From positions 1 through 56,681 of the forward strand of contig JAIRNF010000055.1 of the NCBI GenBank assembly GCA_031258195.1: 56,681 nt of DNA, given 5' to 3'. The position numbers and the translations under genes were made by a program. Below are positions 1 through 8,737 of this stretch, one piece after another. The number at the start of each line of letters is the position of its first letter. The stretch's first letter is position 1. The notes below the pieces were generated by a model. The model did no database searches. It worked only from the letters and a program-made list of their open reading frames with translations, and was not told where the DNA came from. Source of the stretch: Prevotellaceae bacterium (lineage in GTDB: Bacteria; Bacteroidota; Bacteroidia; Bacteroidales; UBA932).

Positions 1-45
1 CTCACCAAATTCCCTTTTAATCCGTTTTGGAACCGAATACGAAAA

Positions 46-53
46 CAAAGTTA
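46..53 (-). promoter_or_regulatory. Possible leftward -7 box (TAACTTTG)
   Basis: Read on the minus strand this is TAACTTTG, an exact match to the Bacteroidetes -7 consensus TAnnTTTG. It would drive a gene lying left of the window. No clear TTTG -33 box sits at the usual 18-20 base distance, so the call rests on one box only. Confidence 0.35.
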
Positions 54-352
54 GCGGTGAATCATTTTTTACTTTCAATAATTCTATGAAAGATATAAGC
101 ATCTTTTCAACAAAAGATGTATGTACCTTGGTACTGCGACATTTATAGGCTCCCTATCCTCGTTATTTTCAAAGAGAAAAAGCACTCATCTTAAAAAGGT
201 TTAACATTTTTTCATACCCTCGTTAATGAAAAATTGAACCGATAACTATATTTTTACCACCTAAATCAAAAGTAATACACTGATTGACAAATTATTTCTC
301 TTTAATCACATGAAACCGACTAAAGAGATGAAGTTAGTGTTGTGCCACAATT
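54..352. other. Intergenic region before the polyene-type cluster
   Basis: No gene is visible in this roughly 300-base gap. It holds an imperfect hairpin, with TTTTTCAT at 208-215 pairing with ATGAAAAA at 226-233 around a 10-base loop. The motif CCTCGTTA occurs twice, near 157 and 218. No convincing TAnnTTTG promoter for the rightward genes was found, so the promoter of the cluster is unplaced. The gap appears to separate divergent transcription units. Confidence 0.4.
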
Positions 353-1762
353 TTGCAAAGAAAAACCAGAATAACTGTTGTGACAAAAAACTTAAAAGCG
401 AAAAAAGCAAGACCCGGATTAGGATATAGAATATTTAGGCAATACTTACGTTTAATCCATAATCACTTATACTATCGGAAAGTTTACTGGATTGGTAGAG
501 AAAATATTCCGGAGAATTGCCCTCTTATGATTGTCTCCGACCATCAAAACGGGCTGGCAGATCCGTTGGGGATTTTAATGTCTATCCGCACACGAAAGAA
601 CCGAAAGATTCGAATAATTGCACGTGCTGATGTTTTTAAGCCTGCCATTCAAAAAGCTATGGATTGGGTGGGTGTGTTACCTGCTTTTCGCCTAGCGTAC
701 GACGGAGAAGAATCGCTTATCAATAACTCCAGTACTTTCGACATTTCCGAAGAAGAGCTGCTACACGACGGAACTGTAGTAATATACCCCGAAGCAGGGC
801 ATCAGGATAAGCGCTGGCTTGGTAAGTTTTCCCACGGTTACATGCGTATCGTTTTTGAGGCCGCGGAGAAAAGCAACTTCGAAAAAGAAATCTATATATT
901 GCCATCCTGCAACCACTACTCCGATTACTTCGAGATGAGGGAGAAAATGCTTATCAAGTACGGCACTCCTATCTCTGCCAAACCATACTACGAGTTGTAT
1001 AAGACAAAGCCCCGTACAGCACAACGGCAGCTAAACGCTGCTGTTTGGCAACAAGTATCAGACTTGATGCTAAACATTTCCGATCTGGATAACTACGAAG
1101 CAATAGATTACTTGAGAGATACATACGGCATAAAGTATGCAAGGGCAGAAGGCTTTAATCCGAATAGGCTGCCCGAGAAGCTGCTTGCCGATAAGCGGCT
1201 CTTTGCAGAGCTGGATGAGCTGAAGGCAACCCACCAAGAACAGATCCGGGCTATATACAACAACGCCCGCGTGCTGGAAAAAGAGGTAAAGCAACTGAAA
1301 ATAAAAGACGACGATTTCGACAAGAAGTATAACATCGGCTCCACTATCTCAGAAGGATTGCTATATGTAGCCCTATTCCCGCTTTTCGTTTCAGGATGTA
1401 TCCCCAATATATTGGCGCAGTATGTTCCGCGAATTGTAATATCCAAAATACAGGACAAGTGGCAACACAGCGGAATCAGTTTTGCTATTAACGCACTGAT
1501 TACCATAATTATATCATTTATAATTATGGCTGTTATAGTATGGTTTATTACAAAATCTATCTGGATTTCGTTAACATATCTCGTTATTTTGCCTTTTTTA
1601 GGTATTTTAGCGTGGCATTATGGAAAATGCTTTAAAAGCTGGTTAAGCAAGTTACGGTTCCATAAGCTGCAAAAAAGCGGAAAATTAAAAGAGCTGATTT
1701 CGTTACGTACAAAAACGTACGAATGGTTAGACACATTGCTAAAAGTTGATACAAAAAGATAA
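353..1762 (+). CDS. PlsC-like lysophospholipid/acyl acyltransferase
   Basis: A 469-residue protein with an N-terminal PlsC/AGPAT-type acyltransferase domain (about residues 40-240). The active-site histidine motif reads DHQNGLAD at 63-70, a variant of the H(X)4-5D box, and YPEAGH at 145-150 corresponds to the substrate-binding PEG block. A charged, probably coiled-coil stretch follows (270-325), then two to three hydrophobic membrane segments (about 335-430), so the enzyme is likely anchored to the inner membrane. Acyltransferases of this kind are regular members of aryl-polyene and flexirubin loci, where they are thought to attach the polyene to a lipid carrier; that role here is inference. 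No ATG fits the frame: the start appears to be TTG at 353 or a GTG slightly downstream, so the N-terminus is uncertain. The gene ends 15 bases before the ketosynthase and is probably the first gene of the operon. Confidence 0.8.
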   Translation: MQRKTRITVVTKNLKAKKARPGLGYRIFRQYLRLIHNHLYYRKVYWIGRENIPENCPLMIVSDHQNGLADPLGILMSIRTRKNRKIRIIARADVFKPAIQKAMDWVGVLPAFRLAYDGEESLINNSSTFDISEEELLHDGTVVIYPEAGHQDKRWLGKFSHGYMRIVFEAAEKSNFEKEIYILPSCNHYSDYFEMREKMLIKYGTPISAKPYYELYKTKPRTAQRQLNAAVWQQVSDLMLNISDLDNYEAIDYLRDTYGIKYARAEGFNPNRLPEKLLADKRLFAELDELKATHQEQIRAIYNNARVLEKEVKQLKIKDDDFDKKYNIGSTISEGLLYVALFPLFVSGCIPNILAQYVPRIVISKIQDKWQHSGISFAINALITIIISFIIMAVIVWFITKSIWISLTYLVILPFLGILAWHYGKCFKSWLSKLRFHKLQKSGKLKELISLRTKTYEWLDTLLKVDTKR

Positions 1763-1777
1763 GACAACCAATTAACC

Positions 1778-2998
1778 ATGAAAAGAAGAGTTGTAATTAC
1801 AGGAATGGGAATCTATTCCTGCTTAGGTAAAAATCTGGACGAAGTAAGAGATTCTTTATATCACGGAAGATCGGGCATTATACTCGATCCTGCCAGAAAA
1901 GAGATGGGCTTCCGATCAGGATTAACTGCACATCTGGAAATCCCAAACCTTAAAGGCGTTCTTAGCCGTAACCAACGCGTATATCTCCCTGAGCAAGGCA
2001 GCTATGCATACGTTGCTACCGTTGAGGCTCTGAAGAATGCAGGCATAGATCAAGATTATTTAGACTCGCACGAAGTAGGAATTTTATACGGCAACGATAG
2101 TAGCGCCGACCCGGTTGTAAAAAGCGTAGATATTATGCGCGAGAAAAAAGATACTACCCTGATAGGATCAGGTGCCATATTTCAGTCGATGAACTCTACC
2201 GTTACTATGAACCTTGCATGCTTATTTAAGCTGAAGGGTATTAATATGACTGTTTCGGGAGCATGTGCCAGCGGTTCTCATGCGATCGGACTGGGTAGCC
2301 TGCTAATTCAATGGGGCTTGCAAGACTGCATTGTGTGCGGTGGGGCGCAAGAGGTAAACCCATTCTCTATAGGTAGTTTCGATGGTATTAGCGCATTCTC
2401 TACAAGAGAAAGCGACCCGACTAAAGCATCGCGTCCGTTCGATAGAGACAGAGATGGGCTAGTACCCGGAGGTGGCGCGGCAACCGTTATTATAGAGAAC
2501 TACGAATCGGCAGTAAAGCGTGGCGCGCCAATTATTGCAGAAGTTTGTAGCTATGGATTTTCTTCTAACGGCGACCATATTTCTGTTCCTAACGTTGATG
2601 GACCGAGCCGTTCGCTAGAGATGGCTATAAGAGAAGCGGGTATTGATATTCGTAGCATTGGGTACATCAACGCGCACGCAACTTCTACCCCTGTTGGCGA
2701 TAAGAACGAAGCAAAAGCCATTGCTCACGTATTCGGCGATCATAAGCCTGAGGTTACATCAACAAAATCAATGACAGGACACGAAATGTGGATGGCTGGC
2801 GCAAGCGAGATAATCTACTCCATCCTTATGATGAAGAACGGTTTTATTGCGCCGAATCTTAACTTCGAGAATCCGGACGAAGATTCAGCTAAACTAAATA
2901 TCCCCGGACACAGGATTGACAAGCATTTCGACCTGTTCTTATCTAACTCGTTCGGGTTTGGCGGAACCAACTCAACATTAATCGTAAAGAACTTATAA
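1778..2998 (+). CDS. Beta-ketoacyl-ACP synthase (FabF/KAS II-like)
   Basis: A 406-residue condensing enzyme of the thiolase superfamily. All three catalytic residues of the KAS I/II family are visible: Cys163 in GACASGSHA, His300 in NAHATSTP and His335 in KSMTGHEMW. This spacing matches E. coli FabF. It should extend an acyl chain by decarboxylative Claisen condensation with malonyl-ACP, using the ACP encoded 29 bases downstream. The sequence is divergent from housekeeping FabF (for example REKKDTTLIG in the middle), and its neighbours (acyltransferase, MMPL exporter, LolA) point to an aryl-polyene/flexirubin-type pathway rather than to primary fatty acid synthesis. No chain-length-factor partner lies in the window. 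Start ATG is unambiguous. Confidence 0.9.
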   Translation: MKRRVVITGMGIYSCLGKNLDEVRDSLYHGRSGIILDPARKEMGFRSGLTAHLEIPNLKGVLSRNQRVYLPEQGSYAYVATVEALKNAGIDQDYLDSHEVGILYGNDSSADPVVKSVDIMREKKDTTLIGSGAIFQSMNSTVTMNLACLFKLKGINMTVSGACASGSHAIGLGSLLIQWGLQDCIVCGGAQEVNPFSIGSFDGISAFSTRESDPTKASRPFDRDRDGLVPGGGAATVIIENYESAVKRGAPIIAEVCSYGFSSNGDHISVPNVDGPSRSLEMAIREAGIDIRSIGYINAHATSTPVGDKNEAKAIAHVFGDHKPEVTSTKSMTGHEMWMAGASEIIYSILMMKNGFIAPNLNFENPDEDSAKLNIPGHRIDKHFDLFLSNSFGFGGTNSTLIVKNL

Positions 2999-3027
2999 TA
3001 ATTCTAATAACACCAAAAATTAGCAAC

Positions 3028-3276
3028 ATGGACAAGCAAGAGCTTATTAAAAAAACAAACGAAGTATTAGCTGAAGAATTCGAAATTGAAATAGCTGATA
3101 TTACTCCAGATGTAGATGTAAAAGAAACGTTAGAGCTTGACAGTTTAAGCTTGGTTGACATGATAGCGTTAATTGAGAGCACATTCGGCGTAAAAATTAA
3201 AAGTCAGGAAGTAGCAAGTATTAAGTCGTTTGAGAACCTATACGACTTTATTGCCGAGAAAATAGATAACGCTTAA
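3028..3276 (+). CDS. Acyl carrier protein
   Basis: An 82-residue acidic helical protein with the phosphopantetheine attachment motif ELDSLSLVD; the modified serine is Ser39. Length and acidic composition fit a discrete type II ACP. It would carry intermediates for the adjacent ketosynthase and FabG. It is only moderately similar in sequence to housekeeping AcpP (which usually reads GADSLD), as expected of a dedicated pathway ACP. It is followed by a hairpin-rich spacer before the thioesterase. Confidence 0.92.
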   Translation: MDKQELIKKTNEVLAEEFEIEIADITPDVDVKETLELDSLSLVDMIALIESTFGVKIKSQEVASIKSFENLYDFIAEKIDNA

Positions 3277-3281
3277 GCAAT

Positions 3282-3372
3282 AATATGGAGGTTAGCGGTA
3301 TGCGCCAAATCTCCATATTTTCTAATAAAGAAAAAGAGGCTTTTATGGTTTCTTTTTCTTTCTCTTTTTCTT
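3282..3372 (+). promoter_or_regulatory. Hairpins between ACP and thioesterase (possible attenuator)
   Basis: A 9-bp perfect stem pairs 3282-3290 with 3311-3319 (AATATGGAG / CTCCATATT) and is followed by TTTT, giving a weak terminator-like shape. Directly after it, a purine tract (3327-3338) can pair with either of two pyrimidine tracts (3352-3361 or 3362-3372). It may reduce transcription past the ACP gene or protect its 3' end. This is inference from base pairing only. Confidence 0.35.
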
Positions 3373-3381
3373 ACTATCATT

Positions 3382-3794
3382 ATGAAAGGGGATAAAACCC
3401 AAAAAACGCTGACTGAAAGAACCGAGGTCGATATTCATTTTTATGATATCGATTCCGTAAAAATCGTATGGCACGGTAACTACCTAAAGTATCTGGAGAA
3501 CGGACGGGAAGCTTTTGGAAAAAATACGGAATCGGCTATGTGGATATATACGACCAAGGATTTGTTACCCCTATTGTCGATGTACACGTAAGATATCTAA
3601 GTCCGGCGCTATGCGAAGAAACCCTTGTAGTTGAAACAAACTACGTATCATCTAAAGCGGCAAAGCTGATATTTAAATATGCTATCTATAGAAAGAGCGA
3701 TATGTCTGTTGTTGCAGAAGCCGAAACAACACAGTTATTTATGACAAAAGAGGGTGTTTTTGAAGTATCTGTTCCCGATTTTTACCGTGAGTAG
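3382..3794 (+). pseudogene. Acyl-CoA/ACP thioesterase (4HBT hotdog), frameshifted at an A6 run
   Basis: The first frame encodes a hotdog thioesterase start (HFYDIDSVKIVWHGNYLKYL, then GREAFGK, Gly46 at 3517) and then runs into unrelated sequence with a stop at 3591. The -1 frame continues the family seamlessly (YGIGYVDIYDQGFVTPIVDV and onward) to the stop at 3794. The break lies at GGAAAAAATACGG, positions 3517-3529: six A residues are present and seven would restore one protein of about 137 residues. In the reading frame the run is A AAA AAT, which is also a -1 slippery heptamer. A sequencing or assembly error, a real null or phase-variable allele, and programmed slippage all remain possible. 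If functional it would release or edit acyl intermediates of the cluster. It lies 105 bases after the ACP gene and 57 bases before the exporter. Confidence 0.8.
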
Positions 3795-3851
3795 AAAAAC
3801 AAATGGAATGTATAGCTGTTACAATATGCCATAGAACAAAACAATAATAAG

Positions 3852-6800
3852 ATGTCAAGATTTACCATTTCTGTTTATCATTTCTTCAAAAGGCACAAAG
3901 CAATCTTTTATCTGGCACTAATACTACCAGCCATACTATTTGCTCATTTCGGCTCGAAAATCAAGCTTGAAGAAGACATTACAAAGTTGCTCCCCGCCAC
4001 TCAAGACGGAGGTGCTGCCGAGCTGGTTTTCTCTAATCTTAAAGTAAAAGATAAAGTATTTATTCTCTTCAACCCGAGGTCTGATACCGTTGAGGTAGAT
4101 AATTTAATAGAGGTTTGTGACGAATTTATTTCGGCAATAGAAGAAAAAGATACAACGTATAATGTTATCAGCAACACCCTATACCAGCTAGACGAAGATT
4201 TGTTTTTAGATGGTATTTCATTCTTATACGAAAACGCTCCCACCTTTATTCGCGATTCTCAATACCCGCAGATAGACAGCCTTCTTAACAGAGAGCAGGT
4301 AGAAAAACAAATGGCAGAAAACTACTCGGAACTACGTTCTGCCGCAGGTTCTGCCTTTGTTGGCATGATAACTCAAGATCCTATCGGTATTCGTAATATA
4401 TTTCTTTCCGAGGCGGGAAACATAAGCGGCGGAATTGGCGGTGGCAGCTTTACCATATACGGCAACCACATTTTTACGGCAGATACAAGCATCGTTATGG
4501 CTTTTATAACGCCGAACTTTTCGTCGCTCGATTCAAAGCAAGGTATCCGCCTTACCGATATGCTAGAAGATGAAATAGCAGTATTTCAGAAATCGCACCC
4601 CGAAGTAGAAATACTGTTCCATGGCGCACCTATTCAAAGCGTTTTCAACTCACGCCAAATTAAGAAAGATATTATTGTTACCGTTTCAATATCGCTTTTG
4701 CTAATCTGTTTTATTCTCATTATTTGCTTTAAGAATAAATCTGCCCTTATATATCTCATTCTCCCGGTTATTTACGGCGTTATCTTCTCCTTAACTGTCA
4801 TGTACCTGATCAAGGGCAGCATGTCGCTTATGGCTCTGGGTATCGGGGCTATTGTTATGGGTGTTGCATTCAGCTACTGCATGCACGTTATTACCCACTT
4901 TAAATACGTCAACGATCCTATTGTAGTTTTAAAAGACCAAACCGTTCCTGTTATTTTAGGATGCCTAACTACTATAGGCGCATTTATGGGTTTATTGCTG
5001 ACTAAATCTGAGCTGCTACAAGATTTCGGACTGTTTGCAACGCTTGGGTTGGTTGGTACAACGTTCTTCTGCTTAATTTTCTTACCTCATTTTTTCAATC
5101 CGAAAAGGAACAAAAAATCGGAAAAGGCATTTGCTATTCTAGAGAAAATAAACTCCTTTCCACTCGAAAAGCAGAAGTGGCTTATCGTTCTAATACTTGT
5201 TGTTAGCACCGTTTGCTATGTAACATCCGGTAAAGTAAAGTTCGATTCTAACCTTCAAAACATAGGATACCACGAAGAAAAGGTGGTTCATTCCAGAGAA
5301 TTACTCGAGTCGAAAACATCCAACAATAAGTTTACCATTTACTTTGCTGCCGCTTCAAGCGATTTAGATTCTGCACTAATTTACAACCGCCAGCTGACCA
5401 AGAAGCTAGACCAACTGGTTGAAGGCGGTAAAATATACGGATACTCTAACCCCGCAACACTCTTCATTCCCACAGAACAGCGGGAAGAACGTATTGACAG
5501 ATGGTACGAGTTTTGGACAGATAGTAAGAAGCAGGATATACGTAAAAAGGTTGTTGAAGCGGGCAACGAGTATAAGTTTGCTCCTAATACGTTTGCCCCG
5601 TTCTTTAATATGCTGGATGCCGAATACGAACCGGTATCGCTGTACGATGCAGAGCTTCTTCCCCCGGAAATCTTAGACAACATTATCGAATATACAGACA
5701 ACCGATACTTGGTATTTACTCCGGTGCAAATGGAACGTTTAGACCTGATAGAGGTTGGCGATGAAATTACGGCTGAAAATCCTAGCTTTATCGTCATCGA
5801 CCCGATGTACTACACCAACGAAATGGTAAAGGTAATACACGATGATTTTAGCATTACGCTCACCGTTTCTTCGCTATTCGTTTTACTAGTGCTTTTAGCA
5901 TCCTACAAGAGCATAACATTAGCATTGCTGGCATTCCTCCCCATGGGACTTAGCTGGTACATTGTATTGGGCTGTATGGCAACTTTCGGATTACAATTTA
6001 ACCTCATAAATATCGTTATTTCAACCTTCATCTTTGGTATAGGTGTTGATTACAGCATATTTATTATGGATGGTCTGCTCTCCAACTATCGAGGCAGAGG
6101 GGCTTTAATTGTTTACCATAAAACAGCCATATTCTTTTCTGCCGTTATCCTTCTAATTGTTATAATATCGCTACTCTTTGCCGTTCATCCGGCTATTGCA
6201 TCTATAGGTATCTCAACGTTAATAGGTATGGGAGGTACAATACTGATTGCATATTCGCTACAGCCATTCCTATTCCGCTTATTGATAACCAGCCGTACAG
6301 ACAAAGGGAAAGCACTGATAACTATTTCGTGGCTCCTTGCATTTAAGAAAAGACGTAAACCGATGCAGCTGCTACGCAGTAACTATGCCTATAAAGGCAG
6401 CAGCGTTACCAGCCTGCTGAGCGAGGAGCTTTTAAGAACCAAATGCTACAGGCTGATCAGCAGAAAGGTTGTAAGAGAAGAGTCGTTATTGGACTTTGGC
6501 TGCCGCTTCGGCTTCTGCTCGTATCGTGCAGCAATAGCAAACAAGCACCTTAACATTGTAGGTTTCGATACCAAGCAAACCAACATTACCCTTGCTAACA
6601 GCTGCTACCAAAAAACAAGCTTGACTTTATTTACAACAGATGAGTCTGTATTAAACAGCAGATATGATGTTATTATTCTAAATAAAGACTTTTTCTCGTC
6701 TGCCAAGACAGTTGATGAGGCTACGATACAGCATATTATTATGCAAGCTAAAATTGTTATTGTAAGAAAAAGTCTTGAAGATATTTACCGCAAGTTTCTC

Positions 6801-6860
6801 CAGAATACAGGCTTAAGTCAAACAGAAAGTGATGGCATCTATACTGTTTACACAAAATAA
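3852..6860 (+). CDS. MMPL/RND-type exporter with C-terminal methyltransferase-like domain
   Basis: A 1002-residue protein. Residues 1-815 form a predicted exporter of the MMPL/RND superfamily (COG4258 type). One membrane helix lies near 17-33, a periplasmic domain at 35-270, and helices at about 273-415. A second helix (about 441-460) and periplasmic domain follow, then a helix bundle at about 668-812 with the signature GVDYSIFIMD (731-740). Such exporters are constant members of aryl-polyene loci and are thought to move the lipid-linked product out of the inner membrane. Unusually, residues about 850-1002 resemble a class I SAM methyltransferase Rossmann fold: LLDFGCRFGFCS (879-890) resembles the glycine-rich motif I, with Arg in place of the middle Gly, and VGFDTK resembles motif II. 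Whether it binds SAM is unknown. Confidence 0.85.
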   Translation: MSRFTISVYHFFKRHKAIFYLALILPAILFAHFGSKIKLEEDITKLLPATQDGGAAELVFSNLKVKDKVFILFNPRSDTVEVDNLIEVCDEFISAIEEKDTTYNVISNTLYQLDEDLFLDGISFLYENAPTFIRDSQYPQIDSLLNREQVEKQMAENYSELRSAAGSAFVGMITQDPIGIRNIFLSEAGNISGGIGGGSFTIYGNHIFTADTSIVMAFITPNFSSLDSKQGIRLTDMLEDEIAVFQKSHPEVEILFHGAPIQSVFNSRQIKKDIIVTVSISLLLICFILIICFKNKSALIYLILPVIYGVIFSLTVMYLIKGSMSLMALGIGAIVMGVAFSYCMHVITHFKYVNDPIVVLKDQTVPVILGCLTTIGAFMGLLLTKSELLQDFGLFATLGLVGTTFFCLIFLPHFFNPKRNKKSEKAFAILEKINSFPLEKQKWLIVLILVVSTVCYVTSGKVKFDSNLQNIGYHEEKVVHSRELLESKTSNNKFTIYFAAASSDLDSALIYNRQLTKKLDQLVEGGKIYGYSNPATLFIPTEQREERIDRWYEFWTDSKKQDIRKKVVEAGNEYKFAPNTFAPFFNMLDAEYEPVSLYDAELLPPEILDNIIEYTDNRYLVFTPVQMERLDLIEVGDEITAENPSFIVIDPMYYTNEMVKVIHDDFSITLTVSSLFVLLVLLASYKSITLALLAFLPMGLSWYIVLGCMATFGLQFNLINIVISTFIFGIGVDYSIFIMDGLLSNYRGRGALIVYHKTAIFFSAVILLIVIISLLFAVHPAIASIGISTLIGMGGTILIAYSLQPFLFRLLITSRTDKGKALITISWLLAFKKRRKPMQLLRSNYAYKGSSVTSLLSEELLRTKCYRLISRKVVREESLLDFGCRFGFCSYRAAIANKHLNIVGFDTKQTNITLANSCYQKTSLTLFTTDESVLNSRYDVIILNKDFFSSAKTVDEATIQHIIMQAKIVIVRKSLEDIYRKFLQNTGLSQTESDGIYTVYTK

Positions 6861-6878
6861 TACACAACCATACTATAA

Positions 6879-7202
6879 ATGAAATATGCTATTATTGCCA
6901 TAGGTGTATTGCTTACCGCCGCAGCACAGGTATTGGTGAAATTCACTTCATTTCATGAGTTCTGGAGTAAAAAGTTTATGCTGTTTATAGGCTCAAGCAT
7001 ACTTGCATATTGCTGTGCGTTCCTAGCTCAGACTTACTTAATGAGGCTTTTCCCACTAAGCAAAGTCGTACCTGCTATGTCTATAGCAACTATGTTGGCT
7101 GTTTTCGTTTGTGGTGTCTGGCTTTTCAACGAGCAAATGGGCGTAAAACAAATTGTAGGTATTTTATTAGGTGCTACCTCTATTTACCTAATACTATCCT
7201 GA
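6879..7202 (+). CDS. Small DMT/EamA-type four-helix membrane protein
   Basis: A 107-residue hydrophobic protein with four predicted transmembrane helices, typical of half-size drug/metabolite transporters (SMR/ArnE-F-like). The last helix pair reads GVWLFNEQMGVKQIVGILLG, the family's characteristic end with a conserved Glu before the final helix. Such proteins dimerise. ArnE/F relatives flip lipid-linked sugars, so a flippase role for a pathway lipid is a reasonable inference from context, not shown. It lies 18 bases after the exporter and 31 before the FAD enzyme, within the same apparent operon. Confidence 0.7.
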   Translation: MKYAIIAIGVLLTAAAQVLVKFTSFHEFWSKKFMLFIGSSILAYCCAFLAQTYLMRLFPLSKVVPAMSIATMLAVFVCGVWLFNEQMGVKQIVGILLGATSIYLILS

Positions 7203-7233
7203 CAAATCAAGGATTTTTTTCTCTTGCAGTACC

Positions 7234-8706
7234 ATGAAACAATACGATGTAGCTATTATAGGAAGCGGTTTAGGAGGTTTGCAATGCGGTTATATCTTAG
7301 CCAAAAAAGGGTATAACGTCTGCATTCTGGAAAAAGAACATCAGCTGGGCGGTTGCCTGCAAACGTTTAAGCGTAATGGGACTTTTTTCGATACCGGTTT
7401 TCACTACGTTGGAGGACTAGAAGAAGGACAGTTCTTACACACGCTATTCAGCTACTTTGATTTGCTGGATTTACCTTGGCACAAAATGGACGAGAGCGGA
7501 TTTGCCGAGGTGGTGCTAAAAGATAAATCGTACTTTATTCCATCAGGATTCGACCGCTTTGTTGATACACTATCTAACGATTTTCCCCATCAGCAAAGAC
7601 ACCTAAAGAATTACGCCGACTTTCTAAAGCATATAGGAGAAAATGTTGCCAACAACTTTAAGGCGGAAGGAGTTAACTTTTCGTTATTCGAGCAATCGGC
7701 ATATTCCTTTTTACAAAATACAATCGGCGACTCTACATTACAGAGTGTGCTATCCGGCGCATCGCTTACCATGGAGCTCTGTGCCGAAAAGTTGCCGCTA
7801 TATACTTTTGCGCAAATCAACAGCACATTCATTCAGAGTGCTTGGAGGTTAAACGGAGGAGGTTCGCTAATTGCCAATAAGCTGGCAGACAGCATTCGTA
7901 CAATGGGTGGAACCGTTCTTACAAAAGCGAAAGTAACCCGACTGATTGAAAAAAACGGCGAAATTACGACAGTTGAGTATAACGACACAGAACAAATCGC
8001 CACAAAATATGTAATATCCAACCTACACCCTACACTTGCGCTTTCATTAATCCCGGAAAGCGAGCGTATTCGTAATATATACCGTAAGCGTATTGCCGCT
8101 ATACCAAATACCTACGGTATGTTTACCGTTCAACTGCAGCTGGAAGAAAACATCGTTCCGTACCTTAATAGAAATATATTCATTCACAAAGAAGAAAACC
8201 TGTGGGATTGCAGCTATCATCCAACCGAAAAAGTATCTGCTGCACTTATCAGCTATCAGCTACCAAAGCAGGGCGAGAAATATACTGCCAATATCGACAT
8301 TCTTACGCCTATGCACTGGCAGGAGATCGAAAAATGGAACGATACAACCGTTGGCAGACGTGGCGAAGAGTACCTTGCATTTAAGCAAAAAAAAGCGGAA
8401 GAATGTATTGCGCTGGCAGCCGAAAGAATCCCGGAGCTGAAAAATAGCATTAACAAAATTTATACCAGTACCCCCCTAACCTATCGCGATTATACGGGTA
8501 CAATGCAGGGATCGGCGTACGGTATTCAAAAAGATTGTAACAACGTACTACAAACCATACTTACACCTAAAACTCCTATCTCAAATTTGCTATTGACCGG
8601 ACAAAACCTTAATTTGCACGGAATATTCGGTGTAACAATGACATCTTTCTTTACCTGTGCCGAAATCGTTGGTATGGAGAGTTTGGTAAGAGATTTGCCA
8701 GAATAA
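7234..8706 (+). CDS. CrtI/retinol-saturase-like FAD-dependent oxidoreductase
   Basis: A 490-residue flavoprotein of the phytoene desaturase/all-trans-retinol 13,14-reductase family. The N-terminal dinucleotide-binding motif is clear: IIGSGLGGLQCG with Gly10, Gly12 and Gly15, followed by a Glu at the end of the second strand (ILEKEHQLGG). The C-terminal FAD-contact region reads LLTGQNLNLHGIFGV. Members oxidise or saturate conjugated polyene chains, which fits a pigment- or polyene-forming cluster; related genes occur in flexirubin loci. Substrate is unknown. It lies between the small transporter and the LolA-like carrier, with short spacers. Confidence 0.82.
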   Translation: MKQYDVAIIGSGLGGLQCGYILAKKGYNVCILEKEHQLGGCLQTFKRNGTFFDTGFHYVGGLEEGQFLHTLFSYFDLLDLPWHKMDESGFAEVVLKDKSYFIPSGFDRFVDTLSNDFPHQQRHLKNYADFLKHIGENVANNFKAEGVNFSLFEQSAYSFLQNTIGDSTLQSVLSGASLTMELCAEKLPLYTFAQINSTFIQSAWRLNGGGSLIANKLADSIRTMGGTVLTKAKVTRLIEKNGEITTVEYNDTEQIATKYVISNLHPTLALSLIPESERIRNIYRKRIAAIPNTYGMFTVQLQLEENIVPYLNRNIFIHKEENLWDCSYHPTEKVSAALISYQLPKQGEKYTANIDILTPMHWQEIEKWNDTTVGRRGEEYLAFKQKKAEECIALAAERIPELKNSINKIYTSTPLTYRDYTGTMQGSAYGIQKDCNNVLQTILTPKTPISNLLLTGQNLNLHGIFGVTMTSFFTCAEIVGMESLVRDLPE

Positions 8707-8737
8707 AACAGATTACTAATTATTCAAAATAAAAAAC

